The notes: generated by a model not told the origin, from the sequence alone. Counted from the first letter of the stretch, positions 26,062 through 37,279 are shown. The stretch: 64,000 nucleotides of DNA from Catonia carolina (GCA_035578175.1 JAQMRL010000001.1:184771283-184835282); one strand, 5' to 3'. A program made the numbers and translations.

Positions 26062-26916
26062 TGTAATAACAATACAAATAAAAAATGCATTAAGATTATT
26101 ATACTGTAACGTGATTATGATTCATTTGTTATACAGATGCTCACCACTCCACCGGCGCTTCGCGCGGCTTCTGTGTCTCGCCTAGAGGGACAGGTGAATC
26201 AGAATTCATAAGTGGATCAGAACCATGAAATGGCGGGCGCGCAGCGTACGCACTTTGCCCCAAGGTGAAGTTCGGCCACCAAAGGGGTTAGGTGGATCAG
26301 AATTTATAAGTGGATCAGAACCTAAGAGTGCGTGCGTTGCGCGCTCGAACTTAGCCATAGAGTAAAGTTCGGCCGCCAAAAGGGTCGAGGGGCTAACAAA
26401 AGTTAGTTTTTAAGTTTGAAGTTTTGAACATTGAGGTTAATGTTTAAAACTCTAAAGTTTCAAAATATTTAATCCGGAATTGATTGTTAGATATTTTAAG
26501 TTATAAAACTTTTAGATTGAGATTTGACGTTTAAAGATTTTAAGCTTGAACTTTGAAGTTTTATAATTTCAAGGTTTGAAGTTTCAGTAATAGTAGTGCT
26601 GAGGGTTGTAATTTGAAAGTTTAAAATGGTTTTAAGGTATTTAAGCTTTGAAACTTGTAAACATGAAACTAAACCTCAAAAGTTAAAGTTTTAACATTTG
26701 AAGTTTTATAGTATTAGGGGTTGAAGTTTTGAGGTTCGAAATTCTAAAGACGATAAGTTTGGGTTAATGTTGATAGTTTGAAAATTTGAAGTTAGTGCTT
26801 TGAAAGTTTTAGGTATTAATTTTATAAATGTTTCAGGTAACTGTAATAACAATACAAATAAAAAATACATTAACATTATAATTATGTAACGTGATTATGA
26901 TTAATTTATAACACAG
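26062..26916. repeat. Composite repeat: flanking 75-bp repeats around GC-rich and TTTGAAGTTT tandem arrays
   Basis: AATAACAATACAAATAAAAA with GTAACGTGATTATGATT occurs at 26062-26138 and again at 26842-26916, flanking about 700 bp. Inside, 26190-26395 is GC-rich and made of two ~100-bp units, each with GTGGATCAGAA-type motifs, a CGCGC-rich block and AAGTTCGGCC. From 26397 to 26830 follows a degenerate array of the motif TTTGAAGTTTT. No coding frame. Confidence 0.75.
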
Positions 26917-27470
26917 AGAAGAATAAAAATTAGTTTACAATATTATTTTAGCTAATAAAATTTGGATATTTCTACTTTAAGGCAATTCATTCAATAAATG
27001 AGCATAGAAACAGAAAAACTATAAAATGGATAGGTGTCATTTAGTTATATTTTAAACACATCAAAAATTCAAATATCGCAACAAATCTGAAATGTAAATT
27101 CTATTGTTGTGGCGTAAATATAAAACAACTATTTCAATGTTTTGCTAATGAATAAATGTAGTTCATGCACAGTGAATAAACTAGTTTTGTTTAAGGCGTA
27201 GGATGAATGTGGTTTTAACACTTTCGATTCCATTTTAAGTTACTAAAGTGGGCACAATGCAATAAGTGCATAGGTGCATTTGTTTCGTATTTGGTTTCAT
27301 TTTAAATTTGGTGCGACTTTATTGACTGATGGTGCTGGTGGTGGTGGTGGCTCAAGACTTACCTCAATCGTATTTAACATAAATTTTATTAAATAACATT
27401 GTAAATAATTCTCAAAAACTTCATTACGTAAAAACCAATTTCGTAACTTACTTCATTTATTTTAAAAATA
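26917..27470. other. No gene recognised; (GGT)n at 27331-27347
   Basis: AT-rich DNA with a short GGT repeat and, at 27356, a good minus-strand donor (GAG before GTAAGTC) without a convincing exon behind it. Confidence 0.45.
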
Positions 27471-28415
27471 CAGAGTGATTTTTTTTATTCCTGTTATCCA
27501 ATTGTTAATGCCCGGTTAATTTTTTTTTAAGAAAAGGAATTTTTTTTTGAGACACGAAGTTGGCAGTCCTGCACAACCGGTATAGATACGGCAGTTTGAG
27601 TTGATTCTCCTTGAGCTGTGTAATACTTTGTGTCATTTCCGGTCGTTTTACAAACAGAATGTCTTTTACCCTAGAACAACGGGCTGTAATTCTTGAACAA
27701 TATTTTGCTACGAAATCGTATGCGAGTGTAAAGAATCTTTCAAACTAAATTTGTTGGTGTTCCTCCACCAGAAAAAATGTAAATTTCTAAGCTAACTGAT
27801 TCCGAGAGACAGGTAGTGTTTGCGAAAGAAAACTTAGTGGTCGACCAAATCTTTTGACAGATGACGTTTTAGAGAATGTGAAAACTAGATTGCTCAATTC
27901 TCCACGGAAAAGTTTACGGAAACCTTCCTCACAAGTTGGTTTGTCATATTCGAGTGTTCAGAAAACTGCTAAAAAATTGAAATTGTTTCCGTATTGCGTT
28001 CAATTAGTCCAAGAGCTTAAGATTTATAAAAGTGATTAATTTAAACGCCATCTGTCAAGAGGTCTATCACTACGTTTTCTGTCGCAAACGCTTCCTGTCT
28101 CTCGAAATCGGTTTTCTGGTGGAGGAACACCAACAAATTCAATTTGAAATGATTCTTATACACTCGCGTACGATCTCGTAGCAAAATATTGTTCAAGAAT
28201 GAAAACACGTTTTTCTAGGGTAACAGACATTCTGTTCGTAACACGATCGGAAACTGCACAGAATTTTACACAGCTCAAGGATAATCAACTCACACTACCG
28301 TATCAATACCGGTTGAGCAGGGCTACCAACATCGTTTCACAAAATAAAATTTCCCTTTCTTAGAAAAAATTACCAGACATTAACAATTGGGTAACAGGAC
28401 AAAAAAATCACTCTG
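27471..28415. mobile_element. Fold-back element: two inverted copies of a transposon 5' end
   Basis: Flanked by TA on both sides (27469-27470, 28416-28417) with ends CAGAGTGATTTTTTT on the left and its inverse on the right. The left arm, about 390 bases, is repeated inverted in 28045-28415 at roughly 80% identity, including the transposase start. Only about 180 bases separate the arms. Both arms are the 5' end of one Tc1/mariner-type element, so the 3' half has been replaced by a second 5' half. Confidence 0.88.
27659..28039 (+). pseudogene. Transposase N-terminus (DUF4817-like) in the fold-back element
   Basis: Starts ATG at 27659: MSFTLEQRAVILEQYFATKS and YASVKNLS, then a stop and frameshift, then TDDVLENVKTRLLNSPRKSL (27857-27916), SSQVGLSYSSVQKTAKKLKL and a final VQELK. 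This is the double helix-turn-helix DNA-binding head of the DUF4817 group of mariner-like transposases, ending where the DDE domain should start. The right arm repeats the first half in reverse (minus strand, 28230 down to 28060), giving a second, shorter start. Neither can make an enzyme. Confidence 0.8.
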
Positions 28416-28565
28416 TACTTAAGTTATAAAAACATTAGCAGATTACTCCGGAGTACAAGCTTAACCTATTGTTCTTACTTTAGCTTATTTAAATTCGTAT
28501 AAATATTTTGGTTATTAGCGATTATTATAACTGGAACGGTGGGTTTTAACTTATAATGATTTTCA

Positions 28566-28640
28566 GACCCTAGCCAGGAATAAAACCGTTGTTAGGCATT
28601 GCGCTTTATTGGCTCACGAGCTAACCACTACTGGAAGACG
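28566..28640 (-). mobile_element. tRNA-derived SINE fragment
   Basis: On the minus strand CAGTAGTGGTTAGCTCGTGA resembles box A and GGTTTTATTCCTGG box B, spaced as in a tRNA. The SINE body beyond this is not recognisable. It could be an old copy of the 37280-37450 family, whose head is similar. Confidence 0.45.
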
Positions 28641-29130
28641 GCTTTTTTGTTTTATATTCGTATAAATATCGCAGGATCTACTTAAAAACGTAGAGTTAAA
28701 GCATTTGCTACGTTTAATAAATAAAGCTCATGCTCGTTATATTCTCTTGAAGACATATTTATATTTATTACGTAGTTACACTAGTTCATTCTAGAACTCA
28801 TTGGATGTAGAATCTTCGTGTTCTTTTCCTAGATGTACAATTTCAAGACGAGGTTATGTTTTAAACTTCCCGCTGCAAGTTTAAAAACGTAAAAGGTTAA
28901 TAATCCAGTGTCACACTGCAAGAGTTTTACGTCAGCAGTTTTTAATTAAGAAGATTATGAAACCTTAGGGAAATGTTTGTACTAAAAGTAAGAAATTAGC
29001 GTTTTAAAGATTGATTACTTAACTTTGAAAATAAATCATTGCATCCTATTACTCTCATAACAGTTGTAAAACTTACTGATATAAAATTGAAAAATATATT
29101 TGTGTTAATTAATTTTAGAATTATTCTTAC
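28641..29130. other. No feature recognised
   Basis: AT-rich, likely intron sequence of the minus-strand gene. Confidence 0.45.
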
Positions 29131-29171
29131 CATCTAATAATTCGAATAGGTCGCGGAAATTGTCTTTTTTT
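29131..29171 (-). CDS. Microexon of the minus-strand host gene (41 bases)
   Basis: On the minus strand TTTTAAAGACACAG precedes 29171 and GTAAGAATAATT, a near-perfect donor, follows 29131. The frame that fits the next exon reads one base, then KKDNFRDLFELLD, then G (phase 2 in, phase 1 out). Two frames of this short segment are open, so the phase match with 22932-22994, the strong donor and the protein-like residue pattern carry the call. The preceding exon would end with two bases, as 38727-38754 does. Confidence 0.55.
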
Positions 29172-29648
29172 CTGTGTCTTTAAAATTAAATTTAATTAAA
29201 AAGTAAAACAAAATATTAAAAGTTGTTAAAATTTATTAATTAAATTATTACCATTAAATTAGTATTTAGCCTAATGCGTGAAAAAATATTTTGTGCATTA
29301 TCTCTGTCGCTACATTTATGGAACTAATCATAATGAGTACTTAGTAAACTAAAAGTAAAAAATTTACAGAAAAAAATGTTTACAATAAAAATGTAAAGTG
29401 TAATAGTACAGCTGGAACAATTTGTGTATCGATATTATATTTTATTTTGACGTTTTTTATGAAATGAGTTATTTTATTATTTGGAAGATATTTTGAAAAT
29501 TATTATGAATCTATATAAATTTATAATGTAATGTAACGGACGTTTGTTAAAGGCATTAAAAATAATAATAATTTATTGAATGTTTATGATTGTAAAATAC
29601 TTGTAAAAATGATTACATGCACATTATATTACATACATTACATGCATA

Positions 29649-29703
29649 GTTTTTTTTTGGTTTAACGTCTGACTGTTTTGCAATTACTGCTATTGCAGGT
29701 GGG
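29649..29703 (-). mobile_element. 5'-truncated SINE with 11-bp target duplication
   Basis: Only the last 55 bases of the tRNA-SINE family (compare 37280-37450): on the plus strand a T-run, GGTTTAACGTCTGACTG and CAATTACTGC. Perfect duplication TTACATGCATA at 29638-29648 and 29704-29714 shows insertion by target-primed reverse transcription. Confidence 0.85.
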
Positions 29704-30110
29704 TTACATGCATACATTACATACATGTACAATTTATATTGTAAAAACAAGTAACATGTTGATTTGTAGAGAAGAAGAAAATAGACTTTCACTATGTCGT
29801 AAAAGCTTCAAGACTAGTTGAGATTAAGGCCAAATGCCGTAATAATTTATTAATTTTAATTAATTATAACCCAATCAACAACTGGATATTTATTAATAAC
29901 GCAGATAAGATTTACTACTTATTTTTATACTTAAATACTAACCACTATTTTATATTCATAAGATACTTTCAGGTTAAAGTTAAGTAACCAGATATCACCC
30001 AAGTGACAGTTACATAATATTTTTATAATGTCTTAATTTGGTATTAAACAACAATCGTATAACATCTACTTGTCTCAGATGTTATATAGTAACATCAAAC
30101 TAGGTGACCC

Positions 30111-30130
30111 TGTGCGGGAAAACCCGCACA
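30111..30130 (-). other. Helitron 3' terminal hairpin
   Basis: Perfect stem of eight pairs with an AAAA loop on the plus strand (TGTGCGGG / CCCGCACA), seven bases before the terminal CTAG. In Helitrons this hairpin signals the end of strand transfer. Confidence 0.92.
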
Positions 30131-30147
30131 AAAGTGTAAATTTGTTT

Positions 30148-30480
30148 TTATGGAACTTCTCTGTAAACAACATTTTTTGTTTTATTGTTGTGTGGCATTA
30201 TTTGAACTTTTAGGCTATCAAATGATCTGACTTGTGACATAGCAACGTACAAATTGTCCATGTGAAAATACCGGCTGTGGCAGATAAAGGTCAACATTGT
30301 TGAATGTTTGGCCTTGGGATTTATTTATTGTAATCGCAAATGCTAAACGGATGGGGAACTGTCTTCTCTAAATGTAAATGGCAAAGTACCATCCGAAGGG
30401 GTTAGATCTAACCGCGGTAGTAAAACCTTCTGCCTTTGGCTGCCCCTGTTATGACTTCTAAATCAAGAAAATTTCGTACA
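30148..30480 (-). pseudogene. Helitron Rep-helicase, C-terminal helicase fragment
   Basis: On the minus strand the fragment reads FLDLEVITGAAKGRRFYY, a frameshift, [17 protein letters not shown], another break, INKSQGQ-like sequence ([10 protein letters not shown]), then [20 protein letters not shown] and NVVYREVP with its stop at 30148-30150. These are motifs V-VI and the tail of the Pif1-type helicase that unwinds the Helitron strand during rolling-circle transposition. The Rep nuclease (HUH) domain and helicase motifs I-IV are missing. Stop placement matches the family's usual end, 48 bases before the terminus. Confidence 0.88.
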
Positions 30481-30532
30481 TTCTTAGATTCTTAGATTTC
30501 TGATGTTACTAATTTCCAAATTATTTCGGGTT

Positions 30533-30658
30533 TTATCTAATTAAATTTAGTCTTCGCGCATTATAATAAGGTGTCTGACGAACTGATTCCGTTCGAGCAC
30601 TTTGAGGCGTGCCTCGCCTCCTTCCTCTTGGTCTTCCCCCTAATGGACGGCTATCCAT
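30533..30658 (-). pseudogene. Helitron protein, N-terminal remnant
   Basis: Starts ATG at 30658 on the minus strand and stays open about 41 codons: MDSRPLGGRPRGRRRGTPQS, then a Ser/Arg-rich stretch ending RRLNLIR and a stop. Basic, RGR-rich starts are usual in Helitron proteins. It is separated from the helicase tail by a large deletion. Confidence 0.6.
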
Positions 30659-31108
30659 TAAAAAATAAAAAGAGAAGCAGAGTAAAAGAAAAAATAGGAA
30701 ATTAATTTCCTGAATATATTATCGAGAAGAAAATGATATCAGTGTGGTTGCCTGAAGAAAATAGTGTTTTGATGATGTAGTTGCTTCTTACATTGTTACT
30801 CTACTTCAATCAAGAAATAACTGAAAAACAACTACTGCCCCTCTCCAAACTAAAATAGCTGTGCGAGATGTGTGAGGGATAGAGAGAGAAAGAGAGGCCT
30901 ATACTTCAGTTCGTTGAACTTGCCCCCTCTCCAATCAATTTTAGACCTCCTATTTTATGGTCATAAATCGAAATATTTGATTTTGGATAGTTTTCTGCAA
31001 ATCTACTCGAACAGACGATTCATTTGAGCCCACTTCGGGGAAAATCGGTGAAGGTTCAGGTGGTTAAAATCGTGTTGAAAAAAAACCTGCTCGCTATTAA
31101 TATATAGA

Positions 31109-31921
31109 TTCAATAAACTTTTTCCGCTCATTCTTTTAAAATTTGAATTATAATTGTTATATAAAACAATAAAATAGAAAATTTTTCTCTGATAGGAATT
31201 TTAATTTCAAAAGTATGTGTGACCGAAATTATCGATAGCTTAATTTGTTTACTTAGTTCCTCCCGGAGCACAGAAGAACTCTGATTCACGATCTGTTGTA
31301 ACATCAAAATTAGAAATGATTTCAATTTATTATTATTTGGTTTACTGTACTGTTTAAACAATACATTCTTCTTTAAGGTATGCACCTAAATTTCTAGAAA
31401 TTTGCTTTTCTGTCAACCAATATAGGTTGGTTTAAAATAACCTATTTATACGACGTTTCAGTCCGTCAGGAATGGAGTATTTTACTCTAAGCCAATAGAA
31501 TTACAAAAAAAGTAAGTTTTTGATTGAGGATACGTAATTTTAGTTTGTTTTGCAATTTTTCTAGGCTGAGCTTTAGCCAACAAGCTTTTTTGTTATTTTA
31601 TAGATTTGTTCTAACCATGAAACTTTCAACCTTCTTTGGCTGCACCGTATTTCAAATTCCTCAAGTCGTTTCATGTCATCACTGTTCGAAATAAAATATG
31701 ATTCTGCTCACTTTCAATTATTCATCTTGAGGCAACTAGGTATTTCTAAAATTGATAGTATTATAAACTCGATGCTGACCATTTGTGCCATTTATCAAAA
31801 GAAATCGCGATTGCTTAAACCGTTTACAAATATTTTCTCGCGCGATGAATTGGTATTTGGATAAGTGTCTAATTTACAACGCAGAAGCCCTTACCGGTTA
31901 TAAAAATTCTTTAAAACTAAC
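31109..31921. other. No gene recognised
   Basis: Frames at 31128-31385 (minus) and 31673-31864 (plus) show no domain. A 35-base minus segment near 31447-31481 has splice-like borders and an open frame but its phase fits no neighbour. Confidence 0.4.
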
Positions 31922-32022
31922 AATTTTTTTTTTTTTTTTTTTGGTTTAACCCCGACTGTTCTGCAATTACTGCTACTGCAGACGGTGAAGGATGAAATGA
32001 ATTTTTGTAACGGTTTTTTTTT
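31922..32022 (-). mobile_element. 5'-truncated tRNA-SINE copy
   Basis: Plus strand: long T-run, GGTTTAACCCCGACTGTTCT, GCAATTACTGCTACTGCAGA and CGGTGAAGGATGAAATGA, the body and tail of the 37280-37450 SINE in reverse. The tRNA head is absent. Target duplication not resolved. Confidence 0.8.
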
Positions 32023-33002
32023 GTAAACAACTGTGGTCTTTACAGTATTCCAAATATGAAATATTAAAATCGGTATTTGCGTCTGTAAAATGGACAATTT
32101 TTGAACGAAGTCATTGATAGTATACGATTAACGGCACCATATCTCAAAGTTTCGTACAGGTAGCATAATTTCTTAAACCATTTAACTAAAATAAATGCGA
32201 ACAAATTTCTCAGCATTTTTTATTTTTATCAAACCCGTCACGTTTAATGAAAATTATTTGACTGATAATTAAACGAGAATAGACTGAGTTAAAAACACGC
32301 TTATCTACATTTAGTTTATCATACAATTCTACAGCAGAAAATGTTAATCAATGCAAATCCCACGATTCTGTTTTCCCTCAGCTGTTATTTATCTGTATTA
32401 GTGTATGTATAAACGTAACCTAACTAAGTTATGTTATGTAGTTTTGTGTTGTGTGATTGTCTATTCCTATTATATTTCTTCTACTGAGTTTCGTTCATTC
32501 ATGACAGTGTTATATGCTTACTTTTTTTTAACACAGAACACATAACTTATTTATAAAATCTTTATTTTTGTTTCTTTAATTATTTATTAAAAATTCTTTA
32601 ATTTCTTAGTAATAGTATTCCATAATCCGCAGTAGTTACTAATGATAAATCTATTGTTGTGATTTTATATAGACTAAGTAAATAAAATCCAAAATTAAAT
32701 TAGACGATTTTGTAAGATTATGAAAAAAATTTAAATTGTCTATTCTTCTGTAAGCTTGTGAGCACAATAATCTGATTTGTGTTCTTATAATAATATAATC
32801 CTATAAAAACAAGTTTCCGAGGTTTAGATGAATCTGAACTTTCTAAGGGCTTACACAAGATTTTTTAGAGTTATCGAAGTAGTACTTTAATCTATCCACT
32901 GTTTTTGTTGTAGATGCTTTAATCCACTTTGGGAAACTGAGAATTTTTTGTATATTTAATAAGTGATAAATTTTTAACTGCCCATGACAGAGAAATTTGT
33001 AA
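32023..33002. other. No feature recognised
   Basis: AT-rich sequence without supported exons or shared repeats, apart from AAATTTGTAA at 32993-33002, which is the left target duplication of the next element. Confidence 0.5.
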
Positions 33003-33363
33003 ATTTTCCATAACAGGCAGGTGGAGTGTTAATTTATTTGCACTTGATCTACTAGTTACAGGACTACAAAATTAGTTCTATTTCTTTCCCAGCCAACTAT
33101 ACGACTGAAGTACATAAGATCAGAAAAGGTAGAGGTGTAAAAGACACACAGCCAGACCCTGTGGTGAATGAAGTGAAGGTCTCATTTGCAGGGTGGAAAA
33201 TATGTGGTTTTCAGAGGGCCTTGCATGCTTATAAGTATAATTTTCCACTCACTGAGGAAGGCAAATGGCAATGGCAATGAGTGATAAACCACCTCACTCT
33301 TCGTATTACTTAGTAAAGCCTCTAGAGGTTCAAACCAGCCTTTCGGCTGATGACCTTAATATC
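33003..33363 (+). mobile_element. (AAC)-tailed retroposon copy
   Basis: Plus-oriented copy: CAGGCAGGTGGAGTG near the start, CAGCCAACTATACGACTGAA, CAGACCCTGTGGTGAATGAA, CTCACTGAGGAAGGCAAATG and GGCTGATGACC at the end. Flanked by AAATTTGTAA (32993-33002 and 33364-33373), probably the target duplication. A short block present in other copies is missing near 33160, and GGCAAATGGCAATGGCAATG is a local triplication. Confidence 0.8.
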
Positions 33364-33535
33364 AAATTTGTAACCTATACTTAAAAGGTAGCGAGTAAAA
33401 AATTTTAAAAATCTTTTAATTGCTTTCTTGCTGTTGCACTCTTTTTGTTCAGGTGATTTGATTGTTATTATTAATGAATACAGTAATTCATGAAAAAGTA
33501 ACATTGCTTTTAGCATTTATGTCAAGTTTGCAACG

Positions 33536-33826
33536 CTATTCAGGTAAAATTAGAACATTTAAAGTTGGTACAGTAATCTCTACAAAAAGGATGTCCAAGC
33601 CGTATTGTTTCCAGGGCAAATAACATGTGAGACAGTTATGAGCGTATCGATTGTGCGGCGTTGGGTCTTTCTGCTGCAATTGCAGACTCCTAAAGTACAA
33701 GACGTGACTAGAGTTTGAAAACGCTGGACAACTTTGAGGGATGCTACTGATGTAATGGGATATTGCAATTAGCAGCAGGTCTGAACAGTGGCAGTGAACC
33801 ATAAGAAATTCCCTTGTGAAATCCAT
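33536..33826. other. Unidentified GC-richer segment, open on the minus strand
   Basis: The minus strand is open for 97 codons (ATG at 33826) and a second minus frame is open for 62 codons inside it. On the plus strand a piece reads ETVMSVSIVRRWV (33627-33665), which resembles the second helix-turn-helix of mariner transposases. I favour a decayed transposon over a gene, but cannot decide. Flanks are AT-rich. Confidence 0.3.
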
Positions 33827-35091
33827 ATAACGTACACGAGCTTACAAAAATATACTGGGTAGGCTAACACACACGTGAGTCTGCAAATACTTGTACAAAA
33901 TTGTTAATTCAGGAATAAAAAAATTCACTATCGTACATTTGACCGTAGTTTTAACCAATAATTTTTTAGAGTTGGAATAAAATTTTATTCGTGTATTATT
34001 TATTAATACTCAAATATAATTTACTATGAAATTGAACGTTATATTTTAACCTCCATATTAGATAATTTAATGATAGATGCATTATTTAAAAATGTATAAA
34101 TTTACTTTAAAAATGTTGTTTTTATATCGTAAACAATACACAAACTTACTTGAATTTTATTTGTTAACAATAAAAATAAAATAAATGATTTCAAAACTAA
34201 TTATAAGTTGTATAAACCATCTAGATTACAAACATTTTGTTGAAGAAGACAAATAAGTTGACGACAAATAATAAAATAAATAAAAATTTATTAATAAAGA
34301 TAAATACCGGTAATAATAAATAATAAATAATAACATAAAGCAAATTTATTTTATTATTTGTGACCATTGCTTATAAAAATTACTCACGAAATTAAATGAT
34401 CAAATAGCTAATAAATTTAATAAAAATTCTTATTTCTTTTTAAAATAATTTATTATAATACCCGTAATAAATGACGAATGAGAGGGATACAAAGAAAATT
34501 CCTTATCACCAATTTTTTCATCTGTAAATGGTTGCTTTTCAAACAGTACGATTAGTAAATTAATAAAAGAGAACTAACACCATTAAATAATCTTTCATGC
34601 TGAACCCTTATAATTTTATCACGTACAACACGTTGTTGACCAGCTTCTTTGTTTCTAAAAGAATTAAATCGGTTTCTTAATGCATTTGCAATTTTTGTTC
34701 GAAAAACTTTTTGTTTATTTAATTTTTTTTCATTAATTAATTAATAAGGATATCATGATACACATGATACGGACAGGTCTATTACGACTTATGACTTAAC
34801 TCAGTAAAACTGGAAAGTACATCATTTAACAGAACATAAACTAATAAAGACTGGACGAACATCCAAATTATTTTGCCTTAAACGTATTACAGGACAACAG
34901 TAACTATACTTTATACAAGATAACAGATACGATGTGTTTGAGTTAATTACCAGATTATATAATAATTAACCTTTATACTTTGTTTCATAAATCTTATTTT
35001 ATTTAAAATTCTTTCAATGTTTTTAATTTTCATTTGATCCGTAAGGTTTATTATTAATGGATTAAAGTATTTTTTTTGTGAACTGTATTAC
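33827..35091. other. No feature recognised
   Basis: Very AT-rich with TAATAAATAA-type low complexity around 34260-34340. Confidence 0.5.
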
Positions 35092-35154
35092 TTCTCGCTC
35101 TTGTTCTTGAATGTACGAACAGATTGTAATTTTGATAATTTTGCTGTTAAGACT
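35092..35154 (-). CDS. Weak candidate exon, minus strand (63 bases)
   Basis: On the minus strand TTTTAATTTTCTAG precedes 35154 (good tract) and GTAATACAG follows 35092 (fair donor). Two frames are open; one reads IKITICSYIQEQERE in phase 0, the other VLTAKLSKLQSVRTFKNKSE in phase 2. Neither is needed by the better-supported chain, so this could be an alternative exon or chance. Confidence 0.22.
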
Positions 35155-35487
35155 CTAGAAAATTAAAAATTTTTTTTTTGAGTTTTACGATCACAGAAAT
35201 GTGAACTAATGACCAAATATACTCGTATATCAAAGTTCAATGAGTCCAATACTGGGATATATTTTATATGTTTGGTTACTTACTACATTCTAAAAGCTGT
35301 TTTTGGCTTTCTATTAACAAATTCTTTACATTTTTTCACGGTTAAACTTTTTGCTTTCTAACGTTTTACATCCGTTACGATTTTACTATACGTGAAAGCT
35401 GTTATTAACGCCAGTAATCGGTAGGCTAATAAATGGTCGGACATCAGTCTGACATTCCAATTTCTCAAGGCCTTCTCTGTCTTCCAT

Positions 35488-35512
35488 TAACGCTATAGTC
35501 CATATAGCGTTA
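35488..35512. other. Perfect 9-bp hairpin
   Basis: TAACGCTAT-AGTCCAT-ATAGCGTTA. No poly-U tract or gene context indicates a function. Confidence 0.8.
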
Positions 35513-35983
35513 TAAACAATGTCCATTGCCCTAAACTATGTTTTGTCATTTGCTTTGTACAGATATCTGTCAAGTTTAAGTCTCCGCCTCAATCAATAAT
35601 TTGTTTTCGTTGTACAGTTTTTTTGTTCCTGATCTAAGAAATATAAATATATAAATAAAATATATTTTGGAGCTCTTGCGTATATACTACGAATAATAGT
35701 CTATCAATATAAAAATTCTAAATTTTACTGATTTCAGTTTTTATCAGTAACGGTTGTTTTAATTCGTTACTCATATGTCTGTTTATGTATACAGGTCCAC
35801 TGTATAATTATGAACACGAAACAAGTACTTAGCGTATGTTTTCTTTATTTCTCAGAATTTAGCTAAAAAGGCACTTTGAAAACAAGTGAATCTTTCAGAA
35901 AGATGGGTAAGTATTCTAAATTTTAACAGTGATATTGTAATGTCAAGCGAGTATATTTCAACTCTGGTGTTGTTTCAAACATA

Positions 35984-36952
35984 CATGGTTTGATAAAAAA
36001 TAATGAAAATTTTAGTTTTTCTTTAAAAAATGTTATTTATTCATCTACATCAATTTTGTCCTCTTCAAAGTAATCATCTTCAGATATAATATACTTGTGC
36101 CAGCTCTTTTTCCAGTCTTGGAAGCACTTCTGGAAATAATTTTTTGGTACAGCTTTCAGCTCCGTTAGTGATTCTGTTTTCATGCCATCAATGGTGGCAA
36201 AACGTCGTCCTTTCAAGGTTTTCTTGAAACTTCGAAACCTTGGTTTTGACGTCATACCCATATACTCATGTTTCGTCACCTGTTATGACAGTTTGCAGAA
36301 ATTCTTGATTACTGCTAACTTTATTCACCAATTCTTGGTTGATTTATCCACTCGATGTATTTTTTGTTCGAAATTCAGTAATTTCGAAACGAACTTTGCT
36401 GCCACGCGATTTTTGCCTAAAACATCCGATAAAATTGTTTGACATGATCCAAATGATATACCAAGTACAAATGAGTATACAAATGATATACTCATCAGCA
36501 ATTTCTCCGATAGTGATTCTGCGATGTTTCAGAATTATTCCTCACTTCTACGACGCTTTCGTTGATTACTGATGTGCAAGGGCGTCCATAACGGTCGTCA
36601 TCTTCAAATTTTTCACAACCATTTTTGAACCATTTGTAGCACTCGTAAATTCTTGTTTTACTCGCAGTAGATTTACCAAAAACCACTGTCAACATTTCGA
36701 ATGAGATACTACACTTGATATCATTTTTTACACAAAATTAAATGCGAACTCTTTGATCCATTTTTTCGAAAGTAACAATTCGCCGAGCGAATGCAAACAC
36801 GTTCACTTTTTTCAACTACTAACAATAAACTTTAATTCAAAATGGCTGAAAATGCGAACATATGAAAGAAACAGGTGTACCAAGATGGTAAACAATTTTT
36901 TGAGAAAACCCGCGAAATTAAAAGATTCCCGTTATGTTTTGATCAAACCTCG
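35984..36952 (-). mobile_element. mariner element M1, internally deleted
   Basis: Flanked by TA (35982-35983 and 36953-36954). The ends read CATGGTTTGAT on the left and, inverted, CGAGGTTTGATCAAAA on the right: mariner inverted repeats with a few differences. At ~970 bp it is shorter than the usual ~1.3 kb because the middle of the transposase is missing. Confidence 0.9.
36037..36761 (-). pseudogene. mariner transposase (M1), catalytic core deleted
   Basis: Minus strand, start at 36761 (MDQRVRI, stop). N-terminal helix-turn-helix pieces follow: FEMLTVVFGKSTASKTRIYE and CYKWFKNGCEKFEDDDRYGR, then broken linker text and VITGDETWVYGYDVKTK-like sequence (first catalytic Asp, near 36270-36290 in another frame). 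The frame then jumps to LKGRRFATIDGMKTESLTEL and AYQKCF-type KNYFQKCFQDWKKSWHKYII, ending DEDKIDVDE-like at 36037. About 120 residues holding the second and third acidic residues of the DD34D triad are gone. Several stops and shifts confirm a dead gene. Confidence 0.88.
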
Positions 36953-37279
36953 TATAGTGGAAACAGCAAAGAGAAATTGGAATTCATTTGGATTTAGCCT
37001 ATTACATTATAAGCAGTTTTTTTTAATTGTTTGCATATTTTTTGAAGAAATGCGCATATTAAATGTGCGTATTATTTGTATTCGATAAATACAAATTATT
37101 AAGATTATTTAATCTATGTGAGTATGTTAAAAAATCTTATTTGATACAAAACACTAGATTCAATGGAAAATGGAGGTAACTTTCTCAATTTGAATAGCTG
37201 CAAATTGTTACCCTTTGCTTAGATGAACCAATATAATTGGCTTTGGTACACCCAAATGCTAACAAGAAAGTTTTATATA

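Larger units (their letters stand above)
30100..31108 (-). mobile_element. Complete but internally deleted Helitron
   Basis: On the minus strand it begins TCTATATATTAATAGCGAGC (31108) after an A and ends in CTAG (30100) before a T: the A|T target and TC...CTAG termini of Helitrons. A perfect 8-bp hairpin (30111-30130) lies just inside the 3' end. Leader text such as CACCTGAACCTTCACCGATT is typical of insect Helitrons. The gene inside retains only its first ~40 codons and the last ~110, so it depends on an intact relative to move. Confidence 0.93.
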
